Source: Gordionus sp. m RMFG-2023 (taxonomy: Eukaryota; Nematomorpha; Gordioida; Chordodea; Parachordodidae). Taken from it: a stretch of DNA of 64,000 nucleotides. The translations under genes and the position numbers were made by a program. Positions within the stretch are counted from its first letter, which is position 1, and every line of letters begins with the position of its first letter. Location: contig NC_088777.1 of NCBI RefSeq assembly GCF_954871325.1, positions 54,226,703 through 54,290,702 on the forward strand, in the 5' to 3' direction. This document shows, in pieces, positions 1 to 12,255 of the stretch. Under the pieces are notes generated by a model. The model did no database searches. It was not told the origin of the DNA and saw nothing but the letters and a program-made list of their open reading frames with translations.

Positions 1-971
1 TATATAAATATTTCTTATCCTTGAATATAAATTTAGCAAGCTCTTCGCAAAATTCGGTTTCTAATAAATAGAATGAGGGCTAAACACGTATTCATTAAAC
101 TAAAATTTCTCTTTTGCAGATTAAAAATAGATAATCAAAACTTCTTCTTAGTATATTTCTTGATTAGAATTCAAAAATTTTTATATCAATAAAAGTCTTC
201 AAATTCTAATTCAATATTTTAAAACGTAAAAGGGAAACAAAATATCATCATTTTTTTGAAATACTTTTATCTTATGATAAATCATTGAGTAAAAAGTTAA
301 AACTCTTAAAATATTTATTTAAAATAAATTAAATTAATACTTACTTGAGTGATTTGTCGTCTAAATTATTCCAAACAGATCATGCATTTTTCATCAAATT
401 TTGAACATTCTATGTTATTTGTCTTTTCTTTGCCTTCATTTATTAAATTATATATTTTGAATTAACCCTAACCCTTCATAGAACAGATTTTTAAAAAAAT
501 ACCTGAACAATAAAGATATGTAGAATATATATTACCCGTGGGGTATAATAGTTATGGGTAAAACAAATGTTCCATCTGAAAGGAACATTAATAAATAGCC
601 TTTGCTGTATATGGAATAAAAGAATAGCCGCAAAGGGTAATAATAATATAAATGTACGATACGCTTAAATGGGGCATTCTCATGATGGACTGTTTTTGAA
701 ATATTTATTTAGTTTCTTGTATTGATTGATTAGTTTACATTAAAAAGTAATAACTAGATTAATTAGATAAGTCCTATATCTTTGGAGATATTAGACAAAC
801 TAACAAGTGATAGACATACTCTATTTCATTTTCCGCTGTCCGCATACAATTAGAGCTAGATTATATTTCGGCTGCCCAAAATAATACTATTCCAGAATAA
901 AATGATAAACTTTATATTTTATCGTGTTATTATACGAGTATATAAAATATATTTTAACCGTATTATATTCC
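1..971. other. Gene-free AT-rich stretch with two repeat fragments
   Basis: I see no gene here. Positions about 240-475 match a stretch at about 21950-22140 (family R3, sharing the words cgtctaaattattccaaaca and atcatgcatttt). Positions about 535-690 match about 21305-21460 (the 3' part of family R2, sharing tatgggtaaaac and atgttccatctgaaa). The remainder is low-complexity AT-rich DNA. Confidence 0.6.
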
Positions 972-1017
972 CCCCAGTTATAAACGGATATTCATCATTA
1001 TCAATCATCAATAAACA

Positions 1018-1420
1018 GGGTTAATGATGCTTACTACCAAGTGAATGTATGGAAATATTCTAAATACCAACCTAATTTGCTAAATACCGACCAAAATTTA
1101 TTAAAATGTAATAAGATCCTTATTATTTAATATATTAATACGGAATCACGTGGTCGAGTCCGGCCTCCTATATATTATCCCCCCAAGGATGGAACCACCA
1201 AGTTAGAATAAGAAAAAAAACATGATCATTCCCGGGATTCGAACCCGGGACCATGGGATAAGTAAACCAAGCTCTTGCCTACTAGGCCATAGAGGCTTTC
1301 CAAAAATCACGATTTTTCAAATATATATTATATATATATTTGGTAGTGCCTATCCAAATGAAAAATGAACAAAATTCAAATTTGATAGATGGTACCTTAA
1401 GGTACCAAGCATCATTAACC
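1018..1420. mobile_element. Nested MITE with 8-bp target duplication, hAT-like
   Basis: The ends are the inverted pair ggttaatgatgctt and aagcatcattaacc (14 bp; the left end has one extra g outside). It is flanked on both sides by aataaaca (1010-1017 and 1421-1428). An 8-bp duplication is the usual product of hAT transposition. It interrupts R1 copy 1, so it is younger than that copy. It carries a tRNA-like sequence and a perfect 16-bp palindrome, ggtaccttaaggtacc (1391-1406), near its right end. Confidence 0.75.
1224..1297 (-). repeat. tRNA-like sequence inside the nested MITE
   Basis: On the minus strand there is an A-box-like tggcctagtagg and a perfect B-box ggttcgaatcc in a strong T-arm hairpin (cccgg and ccggg around the loop). 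The 5' seven bases, gcctcta, do not pair with the 3' flank, and I cannot fold a proper anticodon arm. It is therefore better read as a tRNA pseudogene or tRNA-derived SINE head than as a working tRNA. Confidence 0.5.
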
Positions 1421-2328
1421 AATAAACAACTGGTAGATTTTGAATACATTTACAGGTATAGTAAGTCAAAACATTTTTAAAATAAATGTATAACTATAAT
1501 TAATAATAATTATTTTCTCGAGATAAAATCAAATACCAATCTGTAATATAATTAAAATCACGAATATCGTTATACACATATATACTTTTAACATTTTATA
1601 TAGATTTCTATATAAATGAGTTAAGCATTTTTTAAATTATGATCAAATATTTTCTAACTTCGAAAAAATAGCTTCAAGTAGGGTCATTATATGTTTTTCG
1701 CTTATCGATAGCACTAGAGAAGTAAATTAATTTAATATTTATCCTTGTGTAAAATTGGATTTTATATATGTAGATGTCGTAGTTCATTTCCGTTTTAGAA
1801 ACCCTGGTATCAATTCTTTTATTTACAGAAATACCACCTAGCTTGGGCGTTCAGTTTCTGAAGAATGGAAGGATACCTGATATATGATGGATTTCTCGCA
1901 GTCTTTAGAATTTTAAGTCTCGCTCTGGAATAATTTATCATGATATCATAATTTTTAGTAATACATGTTGGTATCATTTGATTTTATCTCGAAAAATAAT
2001 TATCATTAATTAAAGTTATAATATATTATATTTTGAAAATGTTTTGACGACAAAATATACCCGTGTATATTAAAATACCGTGAGTTGTATATCAATGCTA
2101 AAAAATGTTGAATATCCATTTATAACTGGGGGGAGTCAATATTCCCAACGGGACAATGGATTATTATTTGTTAAACATATTTATATATAATAATCATTTT
2201 ATAATATATTTTTTTTATATAACTTTAAAATAGAATGAGTAAAACTTTTATATAGGATATTTTTAAAATACCATTTTTTTTTCTATAAATTTTGTACAAA
2301 TCGAGTAAAATAACCAAAATTTGTATTT

Positions 2329-4059
2329 TTATTGAATAGTATATAAAATTTTTGTGATTTTATCATGAAAGATTACTTATCAAATATTTTTTACAAAAAA
2401 AATATGGACATTTATAGAAAATTTGATCAAAAACTTGTATGAAGTTTCACAAAAAATCTTTGTAGATTTATTATTTTGAAGAGTATTTTAAACTCTGGTA
2501 ATTAGAATGCGATTCATTTATATCCAAGCAAGGAAAAACATAAAACACCACCTTCCCTTAGCAATCCTGATAACTTTATGTTAAAGAAAATTAACTCGGG
2601 AAAGGATGTAGAAGAATTAAGGGACTTAATATATGAATCGAGTTCTCGAGACCTGAGCAGCACAACTTGAAAAGAATATAGTTTATTAAAAATATATCTT
2701 AGATAAAGATTCAAGTTACTTATTACAAATTTAAAAGACAGGGTAAGGAAATTATTTGTTTTTATCTAAGATACAAGTTTTCACAATACTGCCCGACTCT
2801 GCTTGTGCTTATAATATTGTAATATCTAAAGATTATTTGGGAATTTACAATAATCAAAATGATGAGCTTTTAAAATAAGGATTATAACTAAATAAGGCAC
2901 ATTGCAAAATTTTAATACCTCAAATGAAAATAATATAATTTACAAATAAAAAAATAGAACTCAATTATATTATAAAATACCATTTTATCATTTGATGATT
3001 TTCCAGACAAATCAACTGAGAGCTCAGATGCTTTTATAACACATAATGTTTCTAATTATAAAAAATTAAGAGAACTTATAAATGATAATTTAGGATTTCA
3101 TACCATTATCATTTGATGATTTTATTATAGCTAAATCATTTGTTTCCCCTTATTTTAGTGGTTGCATTTCTAATTCCAAAATTTAAATAAAAGATATTAT
3201 AAAAGTGAATACCATTACCATCGTCATTTGATTTTATTATTTCTCCTTTTAGTAGAAATTTTCTTATATCCATATTGGAATTAAATAACAGATAAACTAA
3301 AATTTTAAAAACAATCTAAATTTAGTGTAACACTTTAAATTTTATTATTAAATTTATAAATATCTGATTAAACTATAAAAATATATTTACAATATATCTT
3401 TAATTGTTATTTTATATTTTATTAGTTCATAAAAATATATTTCATTTTTTTCTTTGTTTACTTCCATTTTTTATAGTTGCATTTTTTCGTCTATCGTACA
3501 TATTATTTATTTTATTTCTAAATTGAAACAGTTTTTTAAATAAAATTCAATAAAAAAAATTTTTTTTCGGGGTTTTTAAGGGAGGGGGGTTTAACCCCCC
3601 CCCCAACTGTCTACCCCATTGATTAAAATATTTTTATATATAATAAATTTTACTCTCGGTGTTCATGGCTTAGACTTGATCTAAATGTGGTTGGGATGGG
3701 GGGGGCGTAAAAAATATAATTTGATATGGGTTTTAAATAAAAAAGTAATTATAATATAGTTCAATTGTAATAAAAATATTAAGTAAGTAGGTTTAGGTTA
3801 CGGTGGGTCAGGAATATTTTTATCAAAGAAATATATTGTGATGGGTATCAAATTGAATCTTAAAATATCTTTGACTTAAATATATTAATAATAGTTGACT
3901 ATTTAAATATCGAACTGGTATGTTCTAGGTATTGGATTGTCAGGAATTTTTTTATCAATATAAAATTTAATATGAATATTAAATAAAATCTAATTAATAT
4001 TGATATGAGTATCAAAATTGGAAACTCATTAAAATATCTTTTGACAAATCTTCATATTT
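2329..4059. other. Gene-free AT-rich stretch
   Basis: No supported gene. About 2970-3250 holds three diverged copies, roughly 115 bp apart, of a unit containing ataccatt-atcatttgatgatttt. About 3560-3610 has adjoining G and C runs that resemble the G-tract repeat family seen elsewhere in the window. The short minus ORF at 2514-2714 has no recognisable motif. Confidence 0.5.
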
Positions 4060-4265
4060 TATGATTGCCCTAGTTAATTTGAACTTATATTATTAAGATA
4101 ACAATAATTAAGATTTCCTTAGAATTTATTTCAAAAAATATAACTTTTTAATACATCGCGCCATCTAGCGAATAGATATATTGCATTTTTATAAATATAA
4201 ATCTATCATAAATAAAAACAGCATGATTTAAATATTCTAATATGGCCGTACAAATGATACCGGCA
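4060..4265. repeat. R5 dispersed repeat, copy 1
   Basis: About 200 bp shared with 26645-26930. Shared words include gatctagcgaatagatatatt-like sequence and attgccctagttaatt. The second copy carries extra sequence between the two halves. No coding capacity. Confidence 0.6.
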
Positions 4266-4384
4266 GAAGAAAATAAAAACTTTTTAAAATAAAATTATGA
4301 CTAATAAATCTTTCTTTTAATTTAAATAAACATGTGTCAATAAGGGGAATAAAAATATTTATTTTATAAAAATTCTCAATCGAA

Positions 4385-4664
4385 GAGGCATTAATATTTA
4401 AGCGATTGGACTGTTTTTTAAAAAATTTTCAGGCCCGGCCCGGCTTTTTTTTAAATAAAATTTTCAGGCCCAGCCAAGATTTTTTTAAAATAAATTATAT
4501 TTATTTTTGATTTTTATAGCTAATAATAACGATTTCAAATATAGGCTGTTTTAAAAAATACAGCCCGGATTGGGTGTTTTTTTAAAATAATTCAGGCCCT
4601 GTCCGGGTATATTTAAAAAAATTAAAATACTGTATGGCCCGGGGGCCGGGCTTGCAGGTCTCTG
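4385..4664. mobile_element. hAT-type MITE (CAGAGACC family), copy 1
   Basis: The right end reads gcaggtctctg. The interior has repeated ggcccgg blocks separated by runs of A and T, matching the element at 38234-38514 over nearly its whole length. The left terminus is worn and I could not identify a target duplication. It is non-coding. Confidence 0.6.
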
Positions 4665-5087
4665 AAAAACATACCAAGAAGTACAATATCTGAAAGTAGA
4701 TTTAAAGGTTTGGATCTTTAGAACATTCATAGGCATTTGTCAACAAGCAAGAATGAGATAATTGAAAAATTAGCTCTATCACAACGAAGATTGGATTTTA
4801 CATTGTAAATATATAACATACAAAATGCAATTATTCCTAAGAAACTTTTTGTGTAAAGGCTCAAAAAATTCAAATTTCTATTTTAAGTCATATAAGTGAT
4901 TCTTAATTTTTTTATAATTCACATTAATTTAAAATTGTGTATTAGATAGTTATTAGTCCTGATAAATTTATGCTTGATATTTTAAAAAAACAATAATATT
5001 TCTTGAAAAATTTTATTATCCCCCCCCCCCCCCCCCCCAGACCGAATTCCTGCGTACGCGCCTGGTAAATCCTGTTAATAAATGTTT
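4665..5087. other. Gene-free stretch with a C-tract repeat fragment
   Basis: Contains a run of about 18 C at 5021-5038 followed by agaccgaattcctgcgtacg. On the minus strand this reads gcgtacgcaggaattcggtct plus a G-run, the hallmark of a G-tract repeat family with other members in this window. The overlapping minus ORF at 4942-5175 merely reads through this tract (poly-glycine) and is not a gene. Confidence 0.55.
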
Positions 5088-6416
5088 TATTGGAGTAAGA
5101 AATGTTTATAGCGTTTCGCGATAAAGGTTTCGCTGAATTGATAAGATATGTTACAAATAGTAACCTATTCCCCATTGGGCATATTGACTTCCCCCAGCAG
5201 TTATAAACGGATATTCATCAATATCAATCATCGATAAACAATTCACGGATTTTAAATATACTCTGGGTATAATTTTGTACGTCAAAACATTTTTAAAATA
5301 TAATATATATATATATATATATAACTTTAATTAATAATAATTATATTTTCTCTAGATATAAATGACACGGGTCTATAAATAATTAAAATCACCAAAATAG
5401 TTATACATATATACCTATAACATTATATATAGAGTTTTATATAAATGATTTTAGCATTGTTTTGTAAATTGTGATCAAATATTTTTCTAACTTCAAAAAA
5501 AAAACTTCAAGTAGCTTAAGGTTCATTATTTGTTTTTTTTTATCGCTAGCTTTAGAGAAGTAATTTATATCAATATTTATCAAATTGGATTTTTATATAT
5601 GTAGATGTCGTAGTTCATTTCGGTTTTAGAAACCCTGGTGACAATTCTTTTATTCACTGACATATTTAATGAAAGTTTTTGAGGAATGGAAAGATACTTG
5701 ATATATGATGGATTTCTCGCAGTCCTTATAATTTTAAGTTTCACTTTGGAATAATTTTGACTTCAAGTAAACGCATATCAAATATTTAGTCAATCAATAG
5801 AAACAGTGCCAAGACTATATAATTGTAAATCCTCAATTATCTACACAAGGAAAAATACTAAAATAAATTACTTCGCTAGAGTTATCGATAAAACAAAACA
5901 AATAATCATCGTGAAACAGTTGTAAGTATTTTTTGAAGATAGAAAATAATATTTAATCAGATTTTATCAAAAAGTGTCAAAATCTTTTATATAAAACTGC
6001 ATATATAACTATAAAGATATAAGTATTATTCATGATTTTTTAATGTTACAGAATTGGAATCATTTGATTTTATCTTCATAAAAATAATTATTAATAATTA
6101 AAGGTTATATTATATTTTAAAAATGATTTGAAGACAAAATTATACCCGAAATATTAAAATACCGTGAGTTGTTTATCGATGCTAGAAAATGTTGAATATC
6201 CGTTTATAACTGGGGGAAGTAGATATTCCCAAACGGGACATGGATTATTATTTGTTAAAAATATTTATATAATTAATTTAAATAAAATGTATATATATTT
6301 TTTGTATAACTTTTAAATAGAATGAGTACTACTTTTATTGTATATTTTAAAAAAATCATTTTTTTTCTATATATTTTGCACAAATCGAGTAAAATAACCA
6401 AAAATTATATTTTTAG
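5088..6416. repeat. R1 dispersed inverted-repeat element, copy 2
   Basis: The left arm begins near gtttatagcgtttcgcgata and includes agttataaacggatattcatc. The right arm near 6190-6220 contains its inverted copy (gaatatccgtttataactg). Left and right outer sequences also pair loosely (acaaatagtaacc against ggattattatttgt). The interior is about 1 kb, AT-rich and without an ORF. It is closest in structure to copy 3 at 8108-9250. Confidence 0.75.
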
Positions 6417-6940
6417 GAAGCTAGGAATGAGAAGGGAAGAGAGAAGGTATAGGCATGGAAGAGTTAAAACTTGTAGAGTTAGACCATAATGGCGGTAGCA
6501 AGTCTTTGTCGTAAGAAAAGGGATTTCTTATTCTGATCGGGTTTTTCATGAATCCTTTTGCCTAATTTTTTTTTAAAACGCTGAGCTTTGCTACAAAGGT
6601 GGTGAGAATAGAGTAGGCGTTGGGTGTGAACAAGGAAGAAGGGTCTGAGGAACTGAAGTTGGTGATTTTTCGGTATTCTGCGAGGGCGAGAGCATAGACC
6701 TTATAGGTAGAGGGTACATTTGGGTCAATGCAGGTCCAAACAAGGAGCTGACCCCTTGACCAAGGAATCAAGGACCCATCAGGACGTTTTCCATCGGATC
6801 TAAAAATTCCGGTTGGTTCAAGTCTAGATAAAATGCTGATGAAGAAGTCGGTGGTATATTTTACAAATAAGGGGTAGGTGAAGATAGAAGGAGTGGGGGA
6901 TGTTGCCAGAAGGAGAAGGAAATAGTCGAGTTATTAATTT
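6417..6940 (-). mobile_element. Retroelement tail fossil, copy a
   Basis: A minus-strand peptide contains GIFRSDGKRPDG followed by IPWSRGQLLVW, the conserved block of a C-terminal domain that follows reverse transcriptase in an abundant invertebrate retroelement group. The RPD...W-D layout resembles a PD-(D/E)XK restriction-like endonuclease, but that family link is my inference. The block is more GC-rich than its surroundings. It is broken and old: no reverse transcriptase or element ends are visible here. Related fossils lie at 25985-26580, 32850-33420, 35450-35884 and 47160-47640. Confidence 0.6.
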
Positions 6941-7124
6941 ATGGAGATGTATAATGTGTCTCTTATTGCACCTTGTGTAACTTACCAAATAAGTGTATTA
7001 TTTAATGCAGTATTACATATTTTTATGTTTGCCGCAAAACATAATATTTTTTTTTATATTATAATTTTAAAATAGCAATCAAATTTAAAATTATTTAAAA
7101 TAAAGATATTTATAAAAATCTCTA

Positions 7125-7515
7125 AAACGGGGCACGTATTGACATCGATCTAATCGATTGATTTTTAAATTTCATTAATAGCAATTAACAATAAAAAATA
7201 ATTCATATTAAATATCTTAACTTTGTCTTTGAAAATAAAATCATTGTTACGCACAAAATATAGATAAAAATGTTAAAATAATATGTTACTTGGCAAACAG
7301 AGATCTTCTTCATCATAACACCCATAATCACATAATAATTCTCCTTCACATAAATTTTATATACATTGAATACTGATTCCAAGGATTCCTTATATAAAAT
7401 AATATATTTTTACTTAATAATCATTATATGTAATTCAAATAAGAAAGAAAATATAAGGTAGGAAGACGGGGTAAAAAGGCGACGAGATGACAATGTTAAC
7501 AAGGATAAATTTTTT
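7125..7515. repeat. R2 dispersed repeat, copy 1
   Basis: Starts at taaaacggggcac and ends near gaagacggggtaaaaaggcg. Shares the words cttggcaaacagagatcttc, ttctccttcacataaatttta and ttaataatcatta with 9255-9605, 18985-19470 and 20742-21560. No coding capacity. The G-rich ends are plausibly element termini, but I could not define a target duplication. Confidence 0.65.
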
Positions 7516-8107
7516 AAACTTTGAGCGTAAAGCTTGTGATTGAAGCTGTATTTTTTATACCTTAATTACCTATTTTTCCAATTTTTATCTTTTTATGTTA
7601 TTATAATTTAGTAGATTATTCTCAATGACTTAATAATAATACTATCCAGAATAATTTCAATAGTAATATAATATCCTTCCACAAACATCAAAACCAGAAA
7701 AATATAATTCATATAAAATCACTTTTAAGTCTTTTGAACGTATAATCTCAAAAAAAATTTTGCTCTGGGAGGGGTCCAAAATAAATGAATCGAGTTCTCG
7801 ATATTTATAGCCTTGATTAATTAGATTAAAAACTTATGGTTTATCAAAGGTTTTTTTCAAAAATATAATTTGTAAATTTACTTTACTGTCATATTTGCCA
7901 TTCCTCCTAATGTTCTCGTGTGGTATCGTTTTCATAATTTCCAATTACTTCGATGTGGTTGCTTTGAATATGGCATTCATAAAAGGAAGGGTAATAATTA
8001 CGTTTATCGGATACTTTGTTGTCCAACTTGTTTCTAACTGAAGCTAAGTATTAACGAATGTTACAAGTTAATCGGCATCATCTAACTTCTGAACCTATCT
8101 TATATAT
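7516..8107. other. No feature seen
   Basis: AT-rich DNA with no supported ORF, RNA or recognisable repeat. Confidence 0.5.
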
Positions 8108-9250
8108 AAATGTTTTATTGTAGTAAGATATGTTTATAGCGTTTCGCGATATCGCTTAATTGACATGATACGTTACAAATAGTAACCTATGACCCGTTGA
8201 GAATATTTACAACCCCCAGCTATAAACGGATATTCATCATTATCAATTATCGATAAACAACTCATGGATTTTGAATATACTTACGGGTATAATTATGTAC
8301 GTCAAAACAAATATAATATATATATAGCTTAATTAATAATAATTATATTTTCTCTAGATAAAATCAAATGACACGGGTCTATAATATAATTAAAATCACG
8401 AAAATTGTTATACATATACATTTAACATTATATATAAAGTTCTATATAAATGATCTTATCATTTTTTTCCTAAATTATGATCAAATATTTTCTAACTTCG
8501 AAAAAAAAAGCTTCAAATAGCTTGAGGGTCATTATATCTTTTTTGTTTATCGCTAGCTTTAGAGAAGTAATTTATATTAGTATTTATCCTTGTGTAAAAT
8601 TAGATTTTTATATATGCAGATGTCGTAGTTCATTTCGGTTTTGGAAACCCTGATATCAATTCTTTTATTTACTGAAATATGTAATCAAAAGTTTCTTAAG
8701 AATGGAAGGATACTTGATATATGATGGATTTCTCGAAGTCTTCTTGACGTCAAGTATACGTATTTCAAATATTTAATCAATCAATAGCAACAGTGCCAAG
8801 ACTATATAATAGTAAATTTCCAATTATCTACACAAGGAAAAAATACTAAAATAAATTACTTAGCTAGAGTTATCGATAAAAAAAAACAAATAATCATCTT
8901 GAAACAGTTGGAAATATTTTTTGAAGATAGAAAATATTCAATCAGATTTTACCAAAAAAGTTCTTAATCTTTTATATAAAACTGCATATATAACGACAAA
9001 GGTATAAGTATTATGATATTCATAATTTTTTAATATTACAATTGATATCATTTGATTTTATCTCGATAAAAATAATTATCAATAATTAAAGGTTATTATA
9101 TTATATTTTGAAAATGTTTTGTAGACAAAATTATACCCGTCACAAAATCCAGGAGTTGCTTATCGATGCTAGAAAATGTTGATTATCCTTTTATAACCGG
9201 AGGAAGTAGATACTCACAACGACATGGATTATTATTTGTTAAACCTATTT
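8108..9250. repeat. R1 dispersed inverted-repeat element, copy 3
   Basis: Has the same left arm (tttatagcgtttcgcgatat, agctataaacggatattcatc) and inverted right arm (near 9150-9206) as copy 2, with an interior of about 1 kb. Two copies this similar, about 3 kb apart and followed by unrelated sequence, indicate independent insertions of one mobile family rather than a single tandem block. Confidence 0.75.
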
Positions 9251-9254
9251 ATAT

Positions 9255-9605
9255 ATAATCGGTTCATTTTTAAATTTCATTAAGAGCAATTAAAAATAAT
9301 AATTTTTTTGAAACTTTTCTTTAAAAAATAATTGATATTAAATTTTTTAACTTTTCGCCTTTAAAAATAAAATCATATTTACGCACAAAATAGATAAAAA
9401 TGTTAAATATATTACTTGCAAACATAGATCTTCTTCATCATAATACCCATAAACATAATTCTCCTTCACATAAACATCTTTTCCTTATATAAAATAATAT
9501 ATTTTTATTTAATAATCATGATATGCTTTCAAATAAGCAAGAAAATATAATGTAGGGAAGACGGGTAAAAAGGCGACGAGATAACATTGTTAACAAGGAT
9601 GTTAC
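9255..9605. repeat. R2 dispersed repeat, copy 2
   Basis: Matches 7125-7515 closely, from ttaaatttcattaagagcaatt to gaagacgggtaaaaaggcgacgag. It follows R1 copy 3 directly. Confidence 0.65.
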
Positions 9606-10014
9606 AAATCCCAATAATTCTAACGATAGTTTCAGTAAAACCTGCAAAAAATATCCTAATGGCGACATTAGCGACACACATTAAAATAAATATAAAAATA
9701 ATTATAAAACATAATTGAGTTATAAAAATTTCAATATGTTGAGGTACATAGTATACGAGAAATAATGCAAATAATCATGTTTGGAAATAAATGTATATCA
9801 TATTAAAAATACTTTCTAGGCAAATTAGCCATTTCTTCTATTGTTAATATTCTATTCTCATATCAAAATAACATTTTGCTGCAATTACATCTTTTGACAT
9901 TCCATGGGAATTTCATAGGTACCCATTATTATGTGTCTTAATAAAATAGATTATATAATTATGTGCGTGTCTTAAGGCTGATAAGACAAAATATTCGGAA
10001 GGTTTTAAAATAAA
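9606..10014. other. No feature seen
   Basis: AT-rich DNA without supported genes or recognised repeats. Confidence 0.5.
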
Positions 10015-10515
10015 TTATTATAATACTTGAAGGATTTTTTTCCTTTATTAGTAAACAAACACATCATGAATTTTCGGTCAAATTTTGAACATTATATATA
10101 TTATAATTTATATATATTTGCAAACTATTTTTAATTGTTCAATTAATAAATATAGACTTTTTTTAGAGTACATTTAGAAGTAAAAAATAATTGTTTAAAT
10201 TTTTTTAAATTTATTGAAATTAATATTTTTAAATTTATAGAAATTAATTATAATTAATTTTTTTTAAAAAAATGTCTATATTTAACCATTTTAAAATAAT
10301 TCTAGAATTTTCGAATTTTCAAATTTTACAAACCAACTTAAATTAACGTTATCCAATAAATTATATCCATTTTTTTAAAAAAATGGTAGACTGTGTAATT
10401 CGAAAAAACAAACGAAAAATTAACGACATATAAAAATTTAATAGATACATTTAGAATGTTCTAAAACCTTCTATTTCATTAAAAAATTATATATTTTGAA
10501 CCTCTCATTTACGCA
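10015..10515. repeat. R3 dispersed repeat, copy 1
   Basis: Shares with 11480-11895 and 21950-22440 the words acacatcatgaattttcggt, ttgttcaattaataaata, gagtacatttagaag and caacttaaattaacgttatcc. It is non-coding. A fragment is also present at 240-475. Confidence 0.65.
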
Positions 10516-11479
10516 ATAGCCATATTTTGAAATTGGTTCTTAAAAAAGAATATCCATCACTTATATCCAATCATAGTTTTAATATCTTTAGTCTAGAATA
10601 ATAGGGACCCATCTATCCTGTTTAAAATAATTTGAAGGTCAAATTTTCCTATTTTTTATTAGTAAATTTTGAGGATGACTTAGACTTAATAATATTTTAA
10701 TATTATAAGATATTAGGGTTCCACGTATTCTTTAAGGAAATTCTAAATTGAATTTTTTATTTGCAAGGTTAAGTTGACCACAAAAATTTAAATTATTTTT
10801 CTGGCATCCCCTTCCTTTAGGTCCTGGCGTAATTACCATTCGCCCTACTTGTAAAAATAATAGCCTGTAGTTACGATATATTTAAAGCTCCACAAAAGAT
10901 TTTTTGAGGATCTTAAATTCATGAATGAACGTTTTCTGACAATTATCTCTATGCTCAAGGCACACCTCAAATATTTGACTCTAATTGATCGAAGTAGATT
11001 ATTACCATTTCATACAAGTAAACTCTCCAAACCCAAAATCTTCAAGTTTATTATATATTTCCTATCACACAATATATAATCCAATTCAACCCATTAATTT
11101 TCCCATCTTTAATCATATAATAATAATAATAATAATTCTTTAGCAATTAAAAAAAATTTAATTTAATAAATCTTAATTAGAGCTCAACCAATTGCCAAAA
11201 TTTGCTGAATCTCAATTCAGAATATATTTATTTGGTCATCCAAAAATTTATCTATGATCAATAACAAATTCCAGACCTTTCAAACAATTTTTGTGTATAA
11301 TACGGGAAAAATTTTACAGAAAATAAATTCCACATTTTTCAAGATTTATATTAAATAGATGGGAAGATGAATCCCAATATTTCTTACTAATTATATTCAG
11401 TATTTTATGAGCCTCCTTTTGAGAATATTTTTTTGACATTATTTATGTTTCGATTCTAAGCGATAATATAGAGCAATCT
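10516..11479. other. No feature seen
   Basis: AT-rich stretch with an (ATA)n run near 11115-11135. No supported coding region on either strand. Confidence 0.5.
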
Positions 11480-11895
11480 TATTCTCCTTTATTAGTAAAC
11501 ACATGAATTTTCGGTTAAATTTTTAACAATTTATAATTTGTTCAATTAATAAATAGACTTGTTTTTAGAGTACATTTAGAAGTAAAAAAAATAATTATTT
11601 AAATTTTTTAAAATTTATAGAAAGTAATTTATTAATTAATTTTTTTTTAAAAAAATGTCTAAATTGAACCATTTTAAAAATAATTCTAGAATTTTCGAAT
11701 TTTCAAAATTTAACAAACCAACTTAAATAAACGTTATCCAATAAATTACATCCATTTATTTAAAAATGGTAGAATTTGTAATTTAAAAGAACAAACGAAA
11801 AATTAATGAGATATCAAAATTTAATAGCTAATATTTAGATTGTTCTAAAACCTTCTATTTCAGCAAAAAATTTTATATTTAGAACTTATCATTTA
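11480..11895. repeat. R3 dispersed repeat, copy 2
   Basis: Runs parallel to 10015-10515: cctttattagtaaacacatg, gagtacatttagaagtaaa and aacgttatccaataaatta occur in the same order. Non-coding. Confidence 0.65.
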
Positions 11896-12084
11896 TGCAA
11901 TAACAATTTAAATTATATTCAATTATTCTTGGAAAAAAAAATAGAAAATCTTTTTCAATTGAGGTTTTAAAAAGTAATTTAGATTTGCCAATTATGAGTT
12001 AAATAAGTCTTGTTTGGCATTTAGATACTAAGTCAAAAAGTATTATTAGATAACTTCCTTCATCGCCGGTAAAATAGTGTTGTC

Positions 12085-12255
12085 AAATTATCTAACTTTG
12101 AATAACTCATTGTGGCTTATAGTCAAGCTTTTAGCCTCAAAAATTGAATTGAGCCTCTAAGTTAACTCTTCTCAGCTTGAAGATTGATTAGAATATTTTT
12201 GGTTAAAAACTTGCATGGTTAGGCCTGTTTTATGGTGGATTAAAAGTTAGGATAG
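12085..12255. repeat. R4 dispersed repeat, copy 1
   Basis: Shares with 18785-18970 the words cattgtggctta, tcaagcttttagcct and tctcagcttgaagattgatt. Function unknown. The shared unit is about 170 bp. Confidence 0.6.

Larger units (their letters stand above)
972..2328. repeat. R1 dispersed inverted-repeat element, copy 1
   Basis: The left end contains cagttataaacggatatt and the right end its inverted counterpart near 2110-2135 (aatatccatttataactg), so this is a foldback, MITE-like element. The same structure occurs at 5088-6416 and 8108-9250. Similarity to copy 2 continues past the inverted repeat to about 2328 (words gtacaaatcgagtaaaataa). The left side is shorter than in the other copies. 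A 403-bp second element (1018-1420) has inserted just inside its left arm. It has no coding capacity. Confidence 0.75.

Noticed and set aside
1224-1297. Functional tRNA gene
   Set aside because: A strong T-arm and boxes are present, but the acceptor ends do not pair and the anticodon arm does not fold cleanly.
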